From assembly GCF_002078875.1 (NCBI RefSeq), contig NC_034413.1:61000453-61064452 (forward strand): a DNA stretch of 64,000 bases, written 5' to 3'. This document shows, one piece after another, positions 24,201 to 37,798 of this stretch. A program made the translations under genes and the position numbers. The stretch comes from Numida meleagris. Taxonomy: Eukaryota; Chordata; Aves; Galliformes; Numididae. The notes under the pieces were generated by a model. The model was not told where the DNA came from, ran no database searches, and saw only the letters and a list, made by a program, of their open reading frames with translations. How positions within the stretch are numbered: the first letter of the stretch is position 1; the number at the start of each line of letters is the position of its first letter.

Positions 24201-25144
24201 GTGTATAAACTTGCTGTCCCATAAGTCAGCTTTCTTCATTTCTCTCTTCAGACGTTGCTCTGAACTTTACTCAGAGAGATTCCTCTTTCCTCCAGGAAAT
24301 TATTTTGGAAAAGTCCTAGGGCAGATTTTCTCTGAAGACCACATTTAGATTAGATTAAATCACTGCTATTATCATAAAGTTAAAAAAGACGCAAAGATGT
24401 TTAAATCACTTCTTCCAAATGCAGAACACAAACAAAAACCACCTTCTCCCCCTCCACACAGCATCACCTGTTCCTGACCCCACTGACCAGTTCATTATTG
24501 CTTTCAGATGTTAATTAGTGAGTCCAGACAGCCTGATCTTTGCCACTACTCCTGACCTATTCGTCTTGGCCCCTGGGTTATTATCAGTGTCTTTCTATAG
24601 GTGTTCTCAGAGAGCAGTAACAAGCACGCCATCTGTTTTAGTTCTCCTAATTTGAGCCGTTAAATAAAAACATGTAACATCATCTACAAAAATACCTTTG
24701 TTAGGGCTCTGCAGTGAGCTCTGAATCCTTTATAATTAACTGCAGACCTACTTGTTGGTTTCCAATAAGGTCACTCTTTCAGTAATCAGAGGTGGTCCCA
24801 GGAGGTAGTACATAAATAGCCTATATTGAAGCCGAAATTAGGCTAACTCAGAACTTCCTGTACTCTTCGCTGCAAATAAAGCAAATATTTATAGGCTCTT
24901 GCAATCTTTGAGGCTCCTGCCTAAGAATTAGAATCAGAGAGCTCTTCTTGCTCATAGTAAATCAGAACACAAGCAAATGTCCCAAAGCTTGGATTCTGAC
25001 GTGTATTATCTTTGTTTGAAATCCCCGTGGCATTCTTTAGATATCCTTTTAAAAAAATGAAAATAAAAAGAGAACCAAAAGATAAATCAAAAGGGAGGTG
25101 AAAACAGACTTTGAAGGAAAACATTTCCCTGTTAAAGCCTATTG

Positions 25145-25440
25145 TCCCAGACTCGGAACATCTGGCTTCCATTCTGGACTTTGCCACTGACTTTCTACAT
25201 GGCCTCAGGCAAGTCCTTTTGCTTTAAGTCTTCCGCTTTTCTTTCTTTTCAAGCAAATAGGAGTTCTCCTTTCTTCCTTTGATTTCCATCCTGACCATCC
25301 AGAGACAAGCATAATTTTAAAGAAGACAAGTAACATCATCTCCTCACTGGACACCGTCACATAAGCAGACACTTATCTGAAGCATGGAGGCTTTGGACTG
25401 TAAACACTTCAGGGTAAAGACCATCTACTAACATTTGTCA
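25145..25440 (+). repeat. Old MIR/CORE-type SINE remnant
   Basis: CTGGACTTTGCCACTGACTT, TCTACATGGCCTCAGGCAAG and TCCTTTTGCTTTAAG follow the MIR core order (sum of 'gccact.act', 'tg.c.t.ggcaagtc.ctt'). Further right, TTTGGACTGTAAACACTTCA with GGGTAAAGACCATCTAC resembles the common 3' part of such amniote SINEs. It is strongly diverged, and the middle is not alignable by eye. Confidence 0.45.
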
Positions 25441-26934
25441 AGTCTTCTGTTTTATAGACTATTTAGAGAAGGCTAATGGTATGCTGTAGGAGTTTCTGGA
25501 AGCAGCTGGCTGAGTTTCTGCTGGAATCATCACTTTAAACACTGTTGGGATGTCATTGTTTTATTCAGAGGTGTCAGAACGCCTCGAGCTTTGGCCAGCC
25601 ATCTTTTCTCATTAGTAATTTTCACACAAGTCTAAATAAATGTGTTTGTACTGAGCTTAGCGTAACGCAGCTCCTGTGTGCCACATTAGCACAGCTAATA
25701 AATAAAAAACCCTATTCACGCCATTCTTGCACCGGACACTCGTTGAGGAAGCAGGGAGCAGTAGCAACTGGGGCAGCTGGTGTTAGCCAACAGGCTCCAG
25801 CTGTAAGCGCCAGCATTAAAAGTAACTTTATCACTTCTTTGCAACAGCTCACTCGGCATTCCTTTGCCCCTTTACCACCTCACAGAGAGGCCTAGTGAAA
25901 AGCACGGTGCCCATTTGCCCTTGGCTAGCTGAGGAGCCAGCAAACCCCTTTGTTGCATTTTGGCCTGGAACCCGGGAGCAGATCTGAATGATCAATGCTG
26001 CTCGGCCTCTGCACAGCCCGCAGCGCAGGAAGAGCCATAACAATGGGCAATGGAGAACACTGCTTCCCAAAGAGCTGCCACCAACATGCTAGATGCCTTT
26101 CAAATGCACAAGACCCGTACTAAAAGTGCTGTCAAAGAGCTTTCAGACACCACTGGAACACAAAATTGATGTACAGGGGAAGGTCTCTGTGAATACATCA
26201 GTGCAGCTCCATGCTGCTTGCTGTGACTGTGCCCGGCTCCTGGCAGCTCTCTGCCACTATCCACACATCTTACAGGAGGTGATAAAATGATCGTATTACA
26301 CAAGGAAATGTTTTAAGAATAGCAACTTGGTTTTGGCGTCCAACATATTTAATTATCATAGCATGTAGACACGTTATCCCCCAGAATCTGGCATTTCAGA
26401 CTAATCCGATTATTTATTTATTGCAGGTAGCATGGTGAATGGTGCTCCTGACCCCCAGAACAATCACACTTCAATGAGCTCCTGTAATCGCAGCTTCCAA
26501 CTGAACTCCCCCCAGGCTGTGGGCCGGGAGAGCAAAGGTTCTCATTGCCCTCAGACAGGAAACCAGCCCTCTCCTTCTAAGACCAGGTCCTACCAATACA
26601 AATTGTTTTGTATCAGCTTTCTGAGATTCAGAGCCTTTGACAGCCGCAATTTCATGGGCAGTCTGCAGTTACTCCCGCCCTGCAGCCTTGTCTCTTTCCT
26701 TCCGCTGCCTTTCTCTTCACCTCTCTGTCTCGCAGATGAGAAGCCCAGCTCCCAGGCTGAGCCAGCTACGTTTTTCCAGAGCAGTGAAGCTAATGTTACA
26801 CCAGTAAAGTTCAAGAAAGTTACAAGAAATATTCTTGGCCAAGGCCCCTTGCCTGTGAAGTAACTTGTCAGAGGAGATAGCTGAAGCCTTCCCAACCGTC
26901 AGCCTTGCAATATCCAAGAGAAGAAATCATTTAC

Positions 26935-26996
26935 CTGTGCTCAGAAATAGTAACAATGCTTTGCCGTGGTGATTTTAGAAATCGAGCAATGGAGAT
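26935..26996 (-). CDS. Candidate short internal exon, 62 bp
   Basis: On the minus strand an excellent 3' splice site (TTCCTTTTCCTCTCACAG) is followed by 62 bases that end at a good 5' splice site (GCACAG then GTAAATG). Only one of the three frames is open, reading ISIARFLKSPRQSIVTISEH with two bases left over. The other two frames have stops. The Ser/Arg-rich peptide could be a phosphorylatable linker but matches nothing I recognise. A 66-base T run (minus sense) lies about 130 bases upstream of the acceptor. It has the same orientation as the better candidates at 1-203 and 10765-10845, but cannot join either directly in phase; at least one further exon would be needed. Confidence 0.32.
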
Positions 26997-27126
26997 CTGT
27001 GAGAGGAAAAGGAATCGTTAGGAACACTGAGAAGGCGCTGGGTGCTGGCTCCCAGTCAGGATGTCAGTTGCCCTAGAAACATCATAAACCAGAATGGCAG
27101 ATAACTGGAGTAGACAAGATCCATCA

Positions 27127-27127
<1 letters not shown>

Positions 27128-27193
<66 letters not shown>
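27128..27193. repeat. Homopolymer run of 66 A
   Basis: An uninterrupted A run follows CAAGATCCATCAC and precedes GTTTGGCAACATCC. No CR1 or recognisable retrocopy lies directly upstream and no flanking duplication was seen. Its exact length is likely to be polymorphic or an assembly artefact. Confidence 0.95.
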
Positions 27194-27197
<4 letters not shown>

Positions 27198-29470
27198 GGC
27201 AACATCCAACCAATGCTTTGAAAGCATAAAAATGACTAATTGTCTATGTTTTCTTCTTCACACCAGACAAAAGGCTCCCCTGGCAGTGAGGGACAGCTCT
27301 TCGAGCTGTGTTTTGCTGTTCGCTCATCTGTTTGAATTCAGAGTGGAGGATTTAAAGCTGAATTCAAATGAAAGCTAAGTAAATAATGAGCTTGCGTTCG
27401 TTCCCCTTTTCTTCCAAAGACAAGAGTTCGGATAACCTGAAAAAAACTGGCGACCCTTTTAGGGGTAAGATGTCCTTCTGGCCTTAAACCTTAACCACCA
27501 CCATAAAGCTGCCTCATAACTTGGCACAAGTCTCATTTTCTCACCTGCAGCAATCCAGATCCAAGCACTTTCTGGGGTCTGACCTGTGATACACTGAAGC
27601 ACGAGTCTTGTATTTGACTCAGTTGTGGTATCAGCACAGGTTTAGGGTAGCTGCTTGAGTGGTGGGTAGAGGCAATAGGAATCAAGGTTTGGTTGGTAGC
27701 ACCAGAAGACATTGGCCTATGCCAGGCTGATTAAGCCTTCTTTGATCAACAGTAAATACACAATGTCAAAAAAAAAAAGAAGGTTGAGCTTTAAAAATAA
27801 AATTAAAAAAAAAACAAAACAGCGAACATTAGCTATAATGTTTTTAGACTCACACTCCCTTATTTGGCCTCTTTGTGTATGTTTCTCTTTCCCTCTCCCT
27901 CCCTCTAACTGGCCAGTTGCCCAATAGAGGAGAAAAGAAGAGAAAAGGAACAAAAATTAATTATAAGCAATAAAAGTCATTTTAAACTCTGTTCTAAGGA
28001 CTGGTGCCAGAGCAGGAGGAGAAACTCGGGAACTCTGGATTTGCTGCACTCTTCTTCATGGGTCCCCAGCGATGCGGGTGTCTGCAACCAGCACACAGCA
28101 ACCAGCACAGCTGTTTGCATTCTCTCTGTGCACAGGGAAGCAATTTTTCCCTTTCATACATTATTCACAACTTGCTGCAGCCATTCTGCAAATTTAGTAC
28201 ATCTCCTTTAACACAACGATGAGATTGAGATGCAGATTCTTTCCCTTGTTTTTATTTTTTCCTTGAATGCTGAGAACACTGGATATGGATTTTCTTTCTA
28301 TTCAAATTTCTCTTTTCAATTTGAAGCAGGTTTAAACTATGCATAATGCAGACAGGCAACAAGTAAGGATTTCCTGCTCCTATCTGTGACTTCTCCTTGA
28401 GTCAAGCCTGCAGAAATAGTCCTCTATGGTTGGACACGGCCAAATCCCCTGCAGTTTAGGAAGTGATAAACCCACCTCCAGCACTAACAACCATTACCAC
28501 CAATAATTCTGTGCTTTCGAAAATCCCCCAGTCTGCAGCCACCAACATTCATTCTCACTTGACATTAAGATGACAGATTTGCCAGCAGACTTGGGAGGTG
28601 AAATAACATCACAGGACCACCTGCTCCCAGGGAGTTTAGCTTCAATAATGTAATACAATATCATGAGCTGAAGTCATTTGATGCACTTGATGCAGGAGGG
28701 AAATGTAGATTTTCTCGCTTTCTCTGCAAGTTTTGGGTCAGGCGCCAGAGTAAGCTGGACTATTCTGCTCCTACATCCCCAGGCTGAGCAGAGCAAAGGG
28801 TCAGATTCATCCCTGGTGTCAGCCTTGGCTTGACACAAAGCCAAAAAGTAAAAGAAACTGTGATTTTATTGCCGTTCCTAAAAGATGCAGCTGAGCACAA
28901 CCAGTATGGACTTCTTTTCACAATTCAGGTTTGGCAGCCACTTCGCACTTCTTCTCCAGATAAAGTGGAATATCTTTGTTCTCCTTTGAGAATCGCATGG
29001 TGTCATCATCTAAGGCTCCTAATATACTGCACAGGAGGAACTCTGGAAAACATCCATCTTGACACTCAGCATGGCTGGTTACCTGTTTGCTCACTACAGC
29101 ACTGCTGCTGTATCTACCTTATCAGGGCTGCTTGACACAAATTGGATTTCATTTCAGTACTGCATTGATGCCATGTCCTGAACATGAAACTCCAATTTCC
29201 AAACAATATTGCAGGAGCCAGACCCGCACCCTTGTAACTCAGCCCAGGAGTCACAAGATGCAGTGTGCATACGGAGGATGTTACAAGTCCGCCAGTGGAG
29301 GAACTGCAGCATGGTTCTGCCCTTTGCATCCTGGTGCGACTGCATGTGGTGTGAAAGATTAAGTTCAAAAGGAAAATTAATCACACAGTTGGTATTAGCT
29401 CAGCCACGGTAACCCACCTGCAACATTCACACTTCCTAGTGGAGATTATCACTTCTATTACACGGATAGA

Positions 29471-29758
29471 TAGTGATAGGACAAGGGGCAATGGTTTTAA
29501 ACTGAAAGAGAGGAGATTTAGATTAGGTGTTGGGGGAAATTTTTCACTGAGAGGGTGGTGAAGTGATGGCAGAAGCTGCCTAGAGAAGCTGGGGATGCCC
29601 CATCCCTGGCGGCGTTCAAGGCCAGGTTGGGTGGAGCCAATCTGATTTGGTGCCTGATTTACTGGTTGGCAACCCTGCCCTTGGCAAGCGGTTGGAACAA
29701 GATGATCTTTGAGGTCTCTTCCAACCCAAGCCACAATCTTATTCATTCTATGATTCAT
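29471..29758 (+). mobile_element. CR1: CR1 LINE 3' fragment
   Basis: The sense strand runs TAGTGATAGGACAAGGGGCA, TTTTAAACTGAAAGAGAGG, GGGATGCCCCATCCCTGG and CTTCCAACCCAAGCC, ending CATTCTATGATTCAT. This is the terminal ~290 bases of CR1 with its 3' tail, 5'-truncated as is usual. Confidence 0.9.
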
Positions 29759-32700
29759 AAGAGGCACCCTGAGCGCCCCTTGTTCCCACTGATGTTAAAT
29801 CCTTGTAGGAAAGGTGTCTTTGCTTCAAATTACCTGTGTTCTTACGCAGAAAGCATGGGACTCTACTAAAGAAGCATGTATGGCTGGGTACTGCACCATC
29901 AGTGAGTTCAGCACTCAGATTAAAGCCCTGCTTTTGGTACATAGGCTTACAAGTTAAACACAAGGGTCTTGGCAATGCAGCCAGCCTCCAGTTTAAATTA
30001 CAAGGCAGAAAATTCCTGCATAACTTCAGTAGCATTGTATTCGCTGAGAAAACGCTTACACTGAGTTCGGGTCAAACCAGGAGCTACGTGCGTGAGCTGA
30101 CACAGCACACAATGAGGCAGTGAGCAGGGGGTTCTCTGCAGAAGTGGTACACATAGAGCTGTTTCCTATGTCTGCAGTGAAACAGGAACCAATCACTTAC
30201 AGCCATCGATACACTTCAGTGCCATCCCCAGATCAGGATGCTGCCAGCTACAGCGGCTCATGTTGCTCTTCCTCCTCCACTGAACAGGCTGCTAAATGAA
30301 CAGACCCAATTTGATCTCACACATCCAACTAGCATATAAAAAAAGCCCAAGAGCAGCTGCTGCCTACCTACAACCCTCTAATTCCAGCCCAAACAATCTG
30401 CTTCCCAGTGGTGGGAGAGCATGCCGCAGAAGGACCCAGCAATCAGAGGAGTCAGTGGAGACGTGACGCCATGCCTCCAGCTCCAGCACACAGCTAATTA
30501 CAAAGGACAATTATTATAATTAATGCCAGTGGATGTGGCCAAGTCTCCCTGCAACTACTGTGGGGAATTTCCTCCCCTACTCCAACCAAAAACCATCTGT
30601 CAGACAGGAAAGCACAAAATAAAACCCCTGTTTGCCAAATATTCTAGGTAAAACGTGCTATTGCCACTAACCAGGCAGTCACAGGGAGGTCACACAAGTT
30701 TCTAACAGGAACGGCACTGTGAAGTGAAAACCCTTGACTTCACATCCTCCTCTTCACCAGGTAAATAATCCACTGCACCAGACAACTATTGGGGTCTGCA
30801 GAGATGGATAAGTTACATGCTCCCCTTTGTCCCAAGCTGGTTTGTTTTGTTTAATAGGGTTGGCAGCGGAGACAGCTAGAGAAAATGGACTGGAAATGCT
30901 GCTACTGCACAGCTCTATCAAGGCAGCGAGTTTTGAAAGAGCCACTAGCTACTGGACATTTGCACATTTAAACTTTCTTGTCCTTATACCTCTGGGACCA
31001 CCTGACAGGCAGTAGGAATAAGGAAAATTATTAAAGCAGACGTCATCTTCCTGACTGATCCATGCACTGACTGCTAAGAAGGAAATTTTGCTATGAGGGA
31101 AAGTTGCTGGTTGTGTTAAACTACTTTCTGTGCAACGAGGAGATAAAGCCCACGTAATTGTCTGCCATGGTGCCCTGATTTCTTCACATTTCCTCTCCCC
31201 TTGCTTCAGCACTGCTGGTGAGCTCTCATCAAAAAATAACCATGCATGGACCTCTGTACTCACTTGCTCTAGGCGTCAGATTCCCAGTGCACAAGTGCAG
31301 AGACCTTCAGTTGCTAAGTACTGGCACCCAGGCTGTGGCAAGGACTTGGGTGGTGGTGCTTAGGGATATCTGAGCTGTCACAGACTCAAGCACTTCATCC
31401 TCCACAAGAGAAAAAAGCCAACAGCCACGACAAAATGGTAGCAACCCAGTGCTATTGAATATGTTAGGTACTGAATGGTACTGGGACTCTTTTCTTTCCA
31501 AAACTGAGTTTTTATTGGAATGCAAAGATAATATCATATGAACAGTTAATACCACTTTATCCTGGGTAGCCCAACCATGTTTTGCAGTCTCTCTAACTCA
31601 GAGGAGAAGCTCCTCCCATTTCAGGGCTTATCCCTGAGATCCCTGCTGCTGAAGAAAGAGACACCTCCAATGCCCAGGTCGGTGCCATTCACTTCCATTA
31701 CACCATTACAACACAACAGAGGATGTTAACTGGGGCTAATACAGCTGGAGCACCCGGTTCAGCTTCTAGCTCTGCCAGAGGGAACTTGCACAACTTAATG
31801 CAAGCAGATAGATGACATATAGATGCCATTAAGCACTGCAATGTGCAAAAGCATCTGAAGGTTTATTCCTATACATCCCTGTTACTGAAATAATTATTAA
31901 AATAGACACCTGCTGCCTGCAGAGCCTCGTCAGTCCGAGTTAAGGTGTCTCAGTAGGAGATTTCTGTACAGATGTAATGAATTATGTACACACATTGATC
32001 TGAGCTGAATGAAGATTTGTTCTTCTTGTAAGTTCTTGTTGACGTACTGCCATGCAACATTTGACATAAGTTAATTAAAAACTGCTTAGTAGTCTTCACA
32101 CATAGGTTAATGGTGAATACATCTGTAAGACTGATGCTGTTACACATGGCAGTTGCTTTGTGCTGGAATGTACACATGTAAGTTTGTGACACGCCAGATA
32201 ATGTTGAAATATTATTATTTAGTTTGAACACTTTCACACTCATGACAATTGTGTATTTTTCAGCCCATTTAAGCTGCTTTTATTATTTCACATCAATATT
32301 TAATTCTTTGTTTGATAATGATTAGCCCCAAACGTGAATAAAAAGCTCCAGAGCAATAAGGAAGGCAATTCATAACTTTCAAAAATAATCTATGGCTTCC
32401 AGCTAAATAAACCAAGCTCTCCTAGATACAATGTGGACTAGATAATATGTCAATGAAACATGCCTATTCTAAGGGTTTAGTAAAGGCCTTCAAAAAACCC
32501 TAAGATTTCCTTCTACATCTGAAATCTCTCCTGCACAGTGAAAATAATCTCAGCTTCTAAAAAACTCATCTGAAGGAAGTCTTCTAACCGTGCTGCTGAT
32601 TCAAATGTTGCTGTGTTGTTTTTAATGTCTCAAACGACTTTAATTGTGATTTAGATTTCTGGAACTACTATGAGAAAATAATCTTCATTATCAGTGGTAG

Positions 32701-33767
32701 GAATCCCCTGGACTACCTGAGCCTGCCGAGAGGAGAAAAATAAAGATGTCCAAGCCAAGGGAAGTAGTTCAGTGTAGTAACTAAGCATGTGTTGCACCAA
32801 TTGTTTTTAAACCCGCCTTCTTGTCAGATAACATACTCATAAATCCATCAGCACCAGGTCACCGCTGTGTCCCTCTAGGGCACAAATGTAATTGAAACCT
32901 CACAGCCACTTAGAGCTGTATGTTTTTTTCCTGTTTAAAAGGCTGAGAGGTTAGACTCAACTGCAGGAATAGACCAGATCAGGCTGGCATTGATCCCACA
33001 CTGCCTAACTGAAAAGCTCCTTCTAAGTCTACGTGCCAGTGTTTTGCTTCTGCTTTGCATTGACTTGCAGTACACATGCCTGCATTGCTTGGTCTGAGGG
33101 GCGGGGGAGATGGGCCTTTGGAAGAACGTAATAAGATGATCACTTAGCAGTGCTTAACATCTGTTGCTTAACTGTATGATGTCTCATCAATCAGTTTTCA
33201 TTCTGCTTCCCATTGGTGTTTTTCTTTATCACTCCATCTTCCTTCTGTTATTTCTGTTCAATGGACTAAAGACAGTAGATTAAATGTTAAAACGGCTTAG
33301 GATTTTCAACTGCAGGAAGGGTGCATAAGCAACATTAAGAGTCTGATTTCAGCATAAGAGATGATACTGGGGTAAATCAGAGGTCCGAGGGCAATTCAGC
33401 AGCTTGGAATTACGGAATAAAGAAAGATTTACGGTTCTCTTCCAAGAGTGGTGAAAAACTGCAGCCTTACTGATGCAGATCCCCCAAAGCTGCTGGAAAA
33501 TCAGAGCACAGAAGCTCAACACAGAGAGCAAAAAACATTAACAGATTTTTCTACTGAGGAGCACTTTGAGTCCATGCATAGAAGCTGCACTGAAGCTTTG
33601 AAGCACAACAGAAAAAGATTCAGCCTGCAGGTGAGGTTGTCCGGGCAATGACATCCCCATGCCCACAGCAGAGCTGTGAAATTGGCCAGTGCATCATGGG
33701 CAGAGGTGCTCAACGATTTGCTATCCTGCCCCATGTCACTCTGCTGATTGTGCTGGATCAAAACAGA

Positions 33768-34131
33768 CCCCAGAGAAAAGAAGGCTCTGGGGAGACCTCA
33801 CTGTGGTTTCCCATTACTTAAAAGAAACTTACAGTCAGGAGGGAGAGCAACTTTTTATGCTGTCTGACAGTGATAGGACAAGGGGAAACAGTTTTAAACT
33901 AAAAGAAAGGAGATTTAAGTTAGATGTTAGGAAGAAATTCTTTACTCAGAGGGCGGTGAGGTGCTGGAGGACTCTGCCCCAAGAGCTGCAGGTGCCCCAT
34001 CCCAAGGCCAGGTGGGATGGGGCCCTGGGCAGCCTGAGCTGGTGGGGGGCAACCAGCCCACGGCAGGGGGTTGGGACTGGGTGGGCTGTAAGGTCCCTTC
34101 CTCTCCAAGCCATTATGTGATTCTATGATGA
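33768..34131 (+). mobile_element. CR1: CR1 LINE 3' fragment, longest single plus-strand copy
   Basis: The homology begins near CAGAGAAAAGAAGGCTCTGG and includes GGAGACCTCACTGTGG, GTGATAGGACAAGGGGAAAC, GGAAGAAATTCTTTACTC and AAGGTCCCTTCC, then ends ATTATGTGATTCTATGATG. It covers a little over 360 bases of the 3' end. Any overlapping open frames are derived from the repeat. Confidence 0.9.
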
Positions 34132-36555
34132 TTCCACACATGTGCATAACCACTGCAGCTCACACAGGCTGCCTTCAGCAAATGCCCTCCCCAAAACACC
34201 AGATGTGGAGGCTGCTTCTCTTCCTTCTGCACTACAAACTCCGCCTCCTGCCAGACAGCAAGTAACACCCCAGCTGAGTGTGAAAGCTGTTTTTAATAAA
34301 GTTTTGAACAGCAGAATGAAACCTTGCTTCATCTCTGGGAGCCACCTGCCAGAACGGACACGAAGAGAGATCTCCCTTGTAGGTGATGTCAGGGCTGGCA
34401 GGACTCGCACAACGCTCTCCAGGAAGATATTTCAGACTGATGCTGACATCCTACACGCTGAATTCTTATAGCCAGGACATCTGTATGAATTCTGTGTTAC
34501 TTCTCTGTTCAGTAGGTGGTGGGTCATGAAATTACAGGAAGTTGAGTGGCCCCCATCTCCCACATTGTTATTAGATCAAACTGAGCGATTGCTCTGCTGG
34601 CTCAAGTATGCAGGGATAAAGAGTAAAGTCCCAGCCACTCACATAAGTAAAAGCAGCATAGCTGAAAGCAGAATTAGGTTAGTTAAGTAGCGAGGAAAAA
34701 AGCACACCCATTCTTCATTCAGGTTCTATGGTAGGTAACTCAGAGGCTCACAAATCTTCACAGCTTCACGATAGACCGTAAGAGCTCAATAACAAAGCTA
34801 TTTTAATTCTGAGCAAATTAAGACATGCATTATTGTAATATTTGCCCATGGAATTGCACAAATCATTTCCTTAATTTATCCAATTAACGGAAAGGACTAG
34901 ACTGTATGGATTGTACGTGCTAAATGTAATGAAAATTGAGAATTTCCACCGTTCCACTTCCATTCACCCTGACCTCCCCTGGCACCACGCTTGGCCAAGC
35001 CAAACCAGCAACGTGTACTTCCACCTCTGCTCTGCAGCACTCACTTCTCGCATCAGCCACGAGCAACATGCCACTGCCTCAGCTTCCCTGTCCCACTGCA
35101 GGGCAGCAGCCTGCTCCAACGGGCATCAGAGGAGCTCCTTTATGCCACATCACAGTCTCTTCATCTTCCTGAAAGCATCCAATGCTAAAAAACATTAAAT
35201 AATAGCAATGGATACCAGACGCAGCCACGCTCACTTTTGCATGTGCATGGTATTTGCCTCGCTCACAAACAACTGCCCAGCGGTGCATAACCCGAGTAGC
35301 TCTGGGGAATAGGCTCCATCCTGCTCAGCCCTGCGTATGATGAGCACAGCTATCAGCCAGCTTCCAAACCAGCCTCTGTATTGCTACTGAATGCCTCTGA
35401 AAACCAAGAGGAAAACGCATTTTTCCCTCTACATAAAAGGAAGAGTTAGCACTGGTCAGAGATGGACAAAAAAATGTTCTAACTTGGAAACAGGCTGGCT
35501 CAAGTGTGTGAGCATTAATCAAGGATAAATGAGAAATATCAAGGTATGCATTGCGCTGTTGGTCTGGATCACGCTTTGATGTTTAATGCTGCCAAACATA
35601 TTCACTAAAATAGGAAATGCCTCAAGGCTGCGGATCTCTCAGCACCAAAAGAAAGAGCCGAGGCAAGAAGAATAAAAGCCTACGATGGGAGAAAAAAAAA
35701 GCCATGCATACAGAAAACGCAGCAGTTTGAAGAAGTGCTACATTTACTCAGGGGAATGAGGGAGAGTGAAGCTGAGTGCATTCAGGGTCTGTGATGAAAG
35801 AGTTTCAGTGACTCCCCCCTTCCTTTTCCACTCATCCAGTCCTGACAGACAGGGACAAAATGAATAAAAATCAAATCCACAGATGGAAAGGGAGATGCCA
35901 GATTCGTCATTAGCTTTCATGTCCCTGGGGAAGGGGAGCAGTGGCGTGGCCATCCATGCCCACGTGCTGGGTGGGGGGGAGAGCTACCCACCAAGAGGGA
36001 AACCAAGAGACCAGACAACCAGGCAGGTACTGGAAGCTTAAAAATCAACCAGCTGCTTTATTGGGAATCAATTCCGCTCCCTTAGGAGAGACATAACATA
36101 ATGGAAAGACTTAGATCCAGAAAAGAGCCCTGCTCCTGAATTCTGTACAAGAGGGCAGCATTAAAGGACACCCTCCGGCAGTGACTCAGAATAAAAATGG
36201 CCCAAATCAGGCTGAGATGGAATAAAAGCAGATAGCACATTTTCGTGCTGCCACTGAAATGAGCAGTCTTAATTCCTGTGATCAGTTCATCTGCCTCTCA
36301 GACATGGTGTTTCTTTGCTGTCATCCTCTGATCTGAATCAGATCATTTTACTTCCTTCTTTGCAGGAATGCAGTTCTGCCTTTCCTTTTGTTTTTCTCAC
36401 ACCTTGTCTTTTGGACTTTGTCACTGGCCTTTTCTAGGCCAGTTCCTCCACCATACCCTGCTCCCATCTTCTCATTTCCCTCCAACAACAGCTACCTATA
36501 ACCAGTGCTCCTTTATATTTGGCCATAAAACAACACACTTGACTTGATGTGACTT

Positions 36556-36744
36556 GGTGAGGCACTGGGACAGGCTGCCCAGAGAAGCTGTGGGTGCCAG
36601 TTGGGAGGCAATGTGCTCAAGGCCAGGCTGGATGGGACCCTGGGCAGCCTGATCTGGTGGGTGGCAACCAGCCCACAGCAGGGGGTTGGAGCGCGATGGT
36701 CTTTAACATCTTGCCAACCTAAGCCATTCTATGATTCTAAGATT
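36556..36744 (+). mobile_element. CR1: CR1 LINE 3' fragment
   Basis: GTGAGGCACTGGGACAGGCT, GCCCAGAGAAGCTGTGGGTG, CTCAAGGCCAGGCTGGATGG and the terminal CCATTCTATGATTCTAAGATT identify the last ~190 bases of CR1 in plus orientation. The internal segment is close in sequence to the 33768-34131 copy (GGTGGCAACCAGCCCAC, CAGGGGGTTGG), so both probably belong to one subfamily. Confidence 0.9.
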
Positions 36745-37798
36745 ATGTGCACTCACTGAAGGAACAGCTTTGCTCTTCTTTCCTCCTTCCTTGCCTGCTC
36801 CCAGCCCCGTCCTGCCTTCTGGAGCTCCACCATGCGTGGAGCCACGTATCTCTTCTAAGCTGGAAAGCCCTGGTCTGCCCTAATCAGTCACTAAAAGTTA
36901 GAGACACGCCTGGTGACAAGTCTTATCTGTCCTCTTACAGCTATTTTCTCCCCCAAAATTCAGCCTGACACACCCTTAAGGCTGAAACAACTCTCACCTC
37001 CCTCCCAGATTTAGCCAAGATGGGCAGCCTCAGCGTGTGCAGTCTCCTACAAATGGCCAGCCCAGCTCAGTGGGCAGCAGCAGTGGAGGTACTGGCGTGC
37101 CTTGAAAGGTTCAAAGCACAGATGATAAAGGCTTTGTGCTCACATCTCTAGAGCATTATTTTGATTCTGGTTGCAGCAGAGACTTGGGCTTGTTACAGTG
37201 CAACAGAATTCCACCCAACACGCATGCGGTTCTCTGTGCTTTTTGCCCTTTTTGGCAGGAAAAGGCGCTTTAGATAGCTCGCCTGTTTAATAAAGAAATT
37301 CCTCAGAGGGTCTTTGCTGAAAACATGCAAAAATTCACTGACAGCTGCTGTGACGGTTGTTCACTTTTGGGCTAGCACACAGTATTTAGACAGGAAGCAG
37401 TTGAGGAAAAGGTACAATTCATTAAAAACAGGCCCGGTTCCAAAACGTACATTATAGTACAACACATGGCACGGAGACAGCACACTCCCATTTCAGCTAC
37501 CTACACGGACAGGCAACCAAAATTCCTGCTGTTGTGTAAGGCAAAGACATTGCTCCGAAGCTGAGCTCCACCACTTGCAGTTCTTCAAAACTACAGCGTT
37601 GTGATGCATTCCTCTATGAAAGACATATCCTGCTTTCCCACATGGTGCAAAGGCAAGCCAGATCTTTGCATTCCTCGTCCCATCTTTAAAGCAGCTGTCA
37701 GACAGAATGCTGTCTCTCTAAAGCGCTCCAGTTGTCCCTCAGCACAGCATCACTGAAATGCAATCATTGTCACTGTCATCGGGAAAGATCTCCTCCAA

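Larger units (their letters stand above)
24201..29470. other. Largely gene-free stretch outside the 26935-26996 candidate
   Basis: Holds the MIR-like SINE, the A66 run and ordinary AT-rich DNA. A 143-codon plus-strand frame (26432-26863) follows an acceptor-like TTTATTGCAG at 26418-26427, but its Pro/Ser-rich product is not recognisable. Confidence 0.45.

Noticed and set aside
27094..27378. ORF consisting largely of lysines
   Set aside because: Product of the A66 run.
29381..29767. 128-codon minus-strand ORF
   Set aside because: Runs through a CR1 3' end on its non-coding strand.
33097..33117. G-rich patch as possible G-quadruplex
   Set aside because: Only three clear runs of three or more G; a fourth run is just two G.
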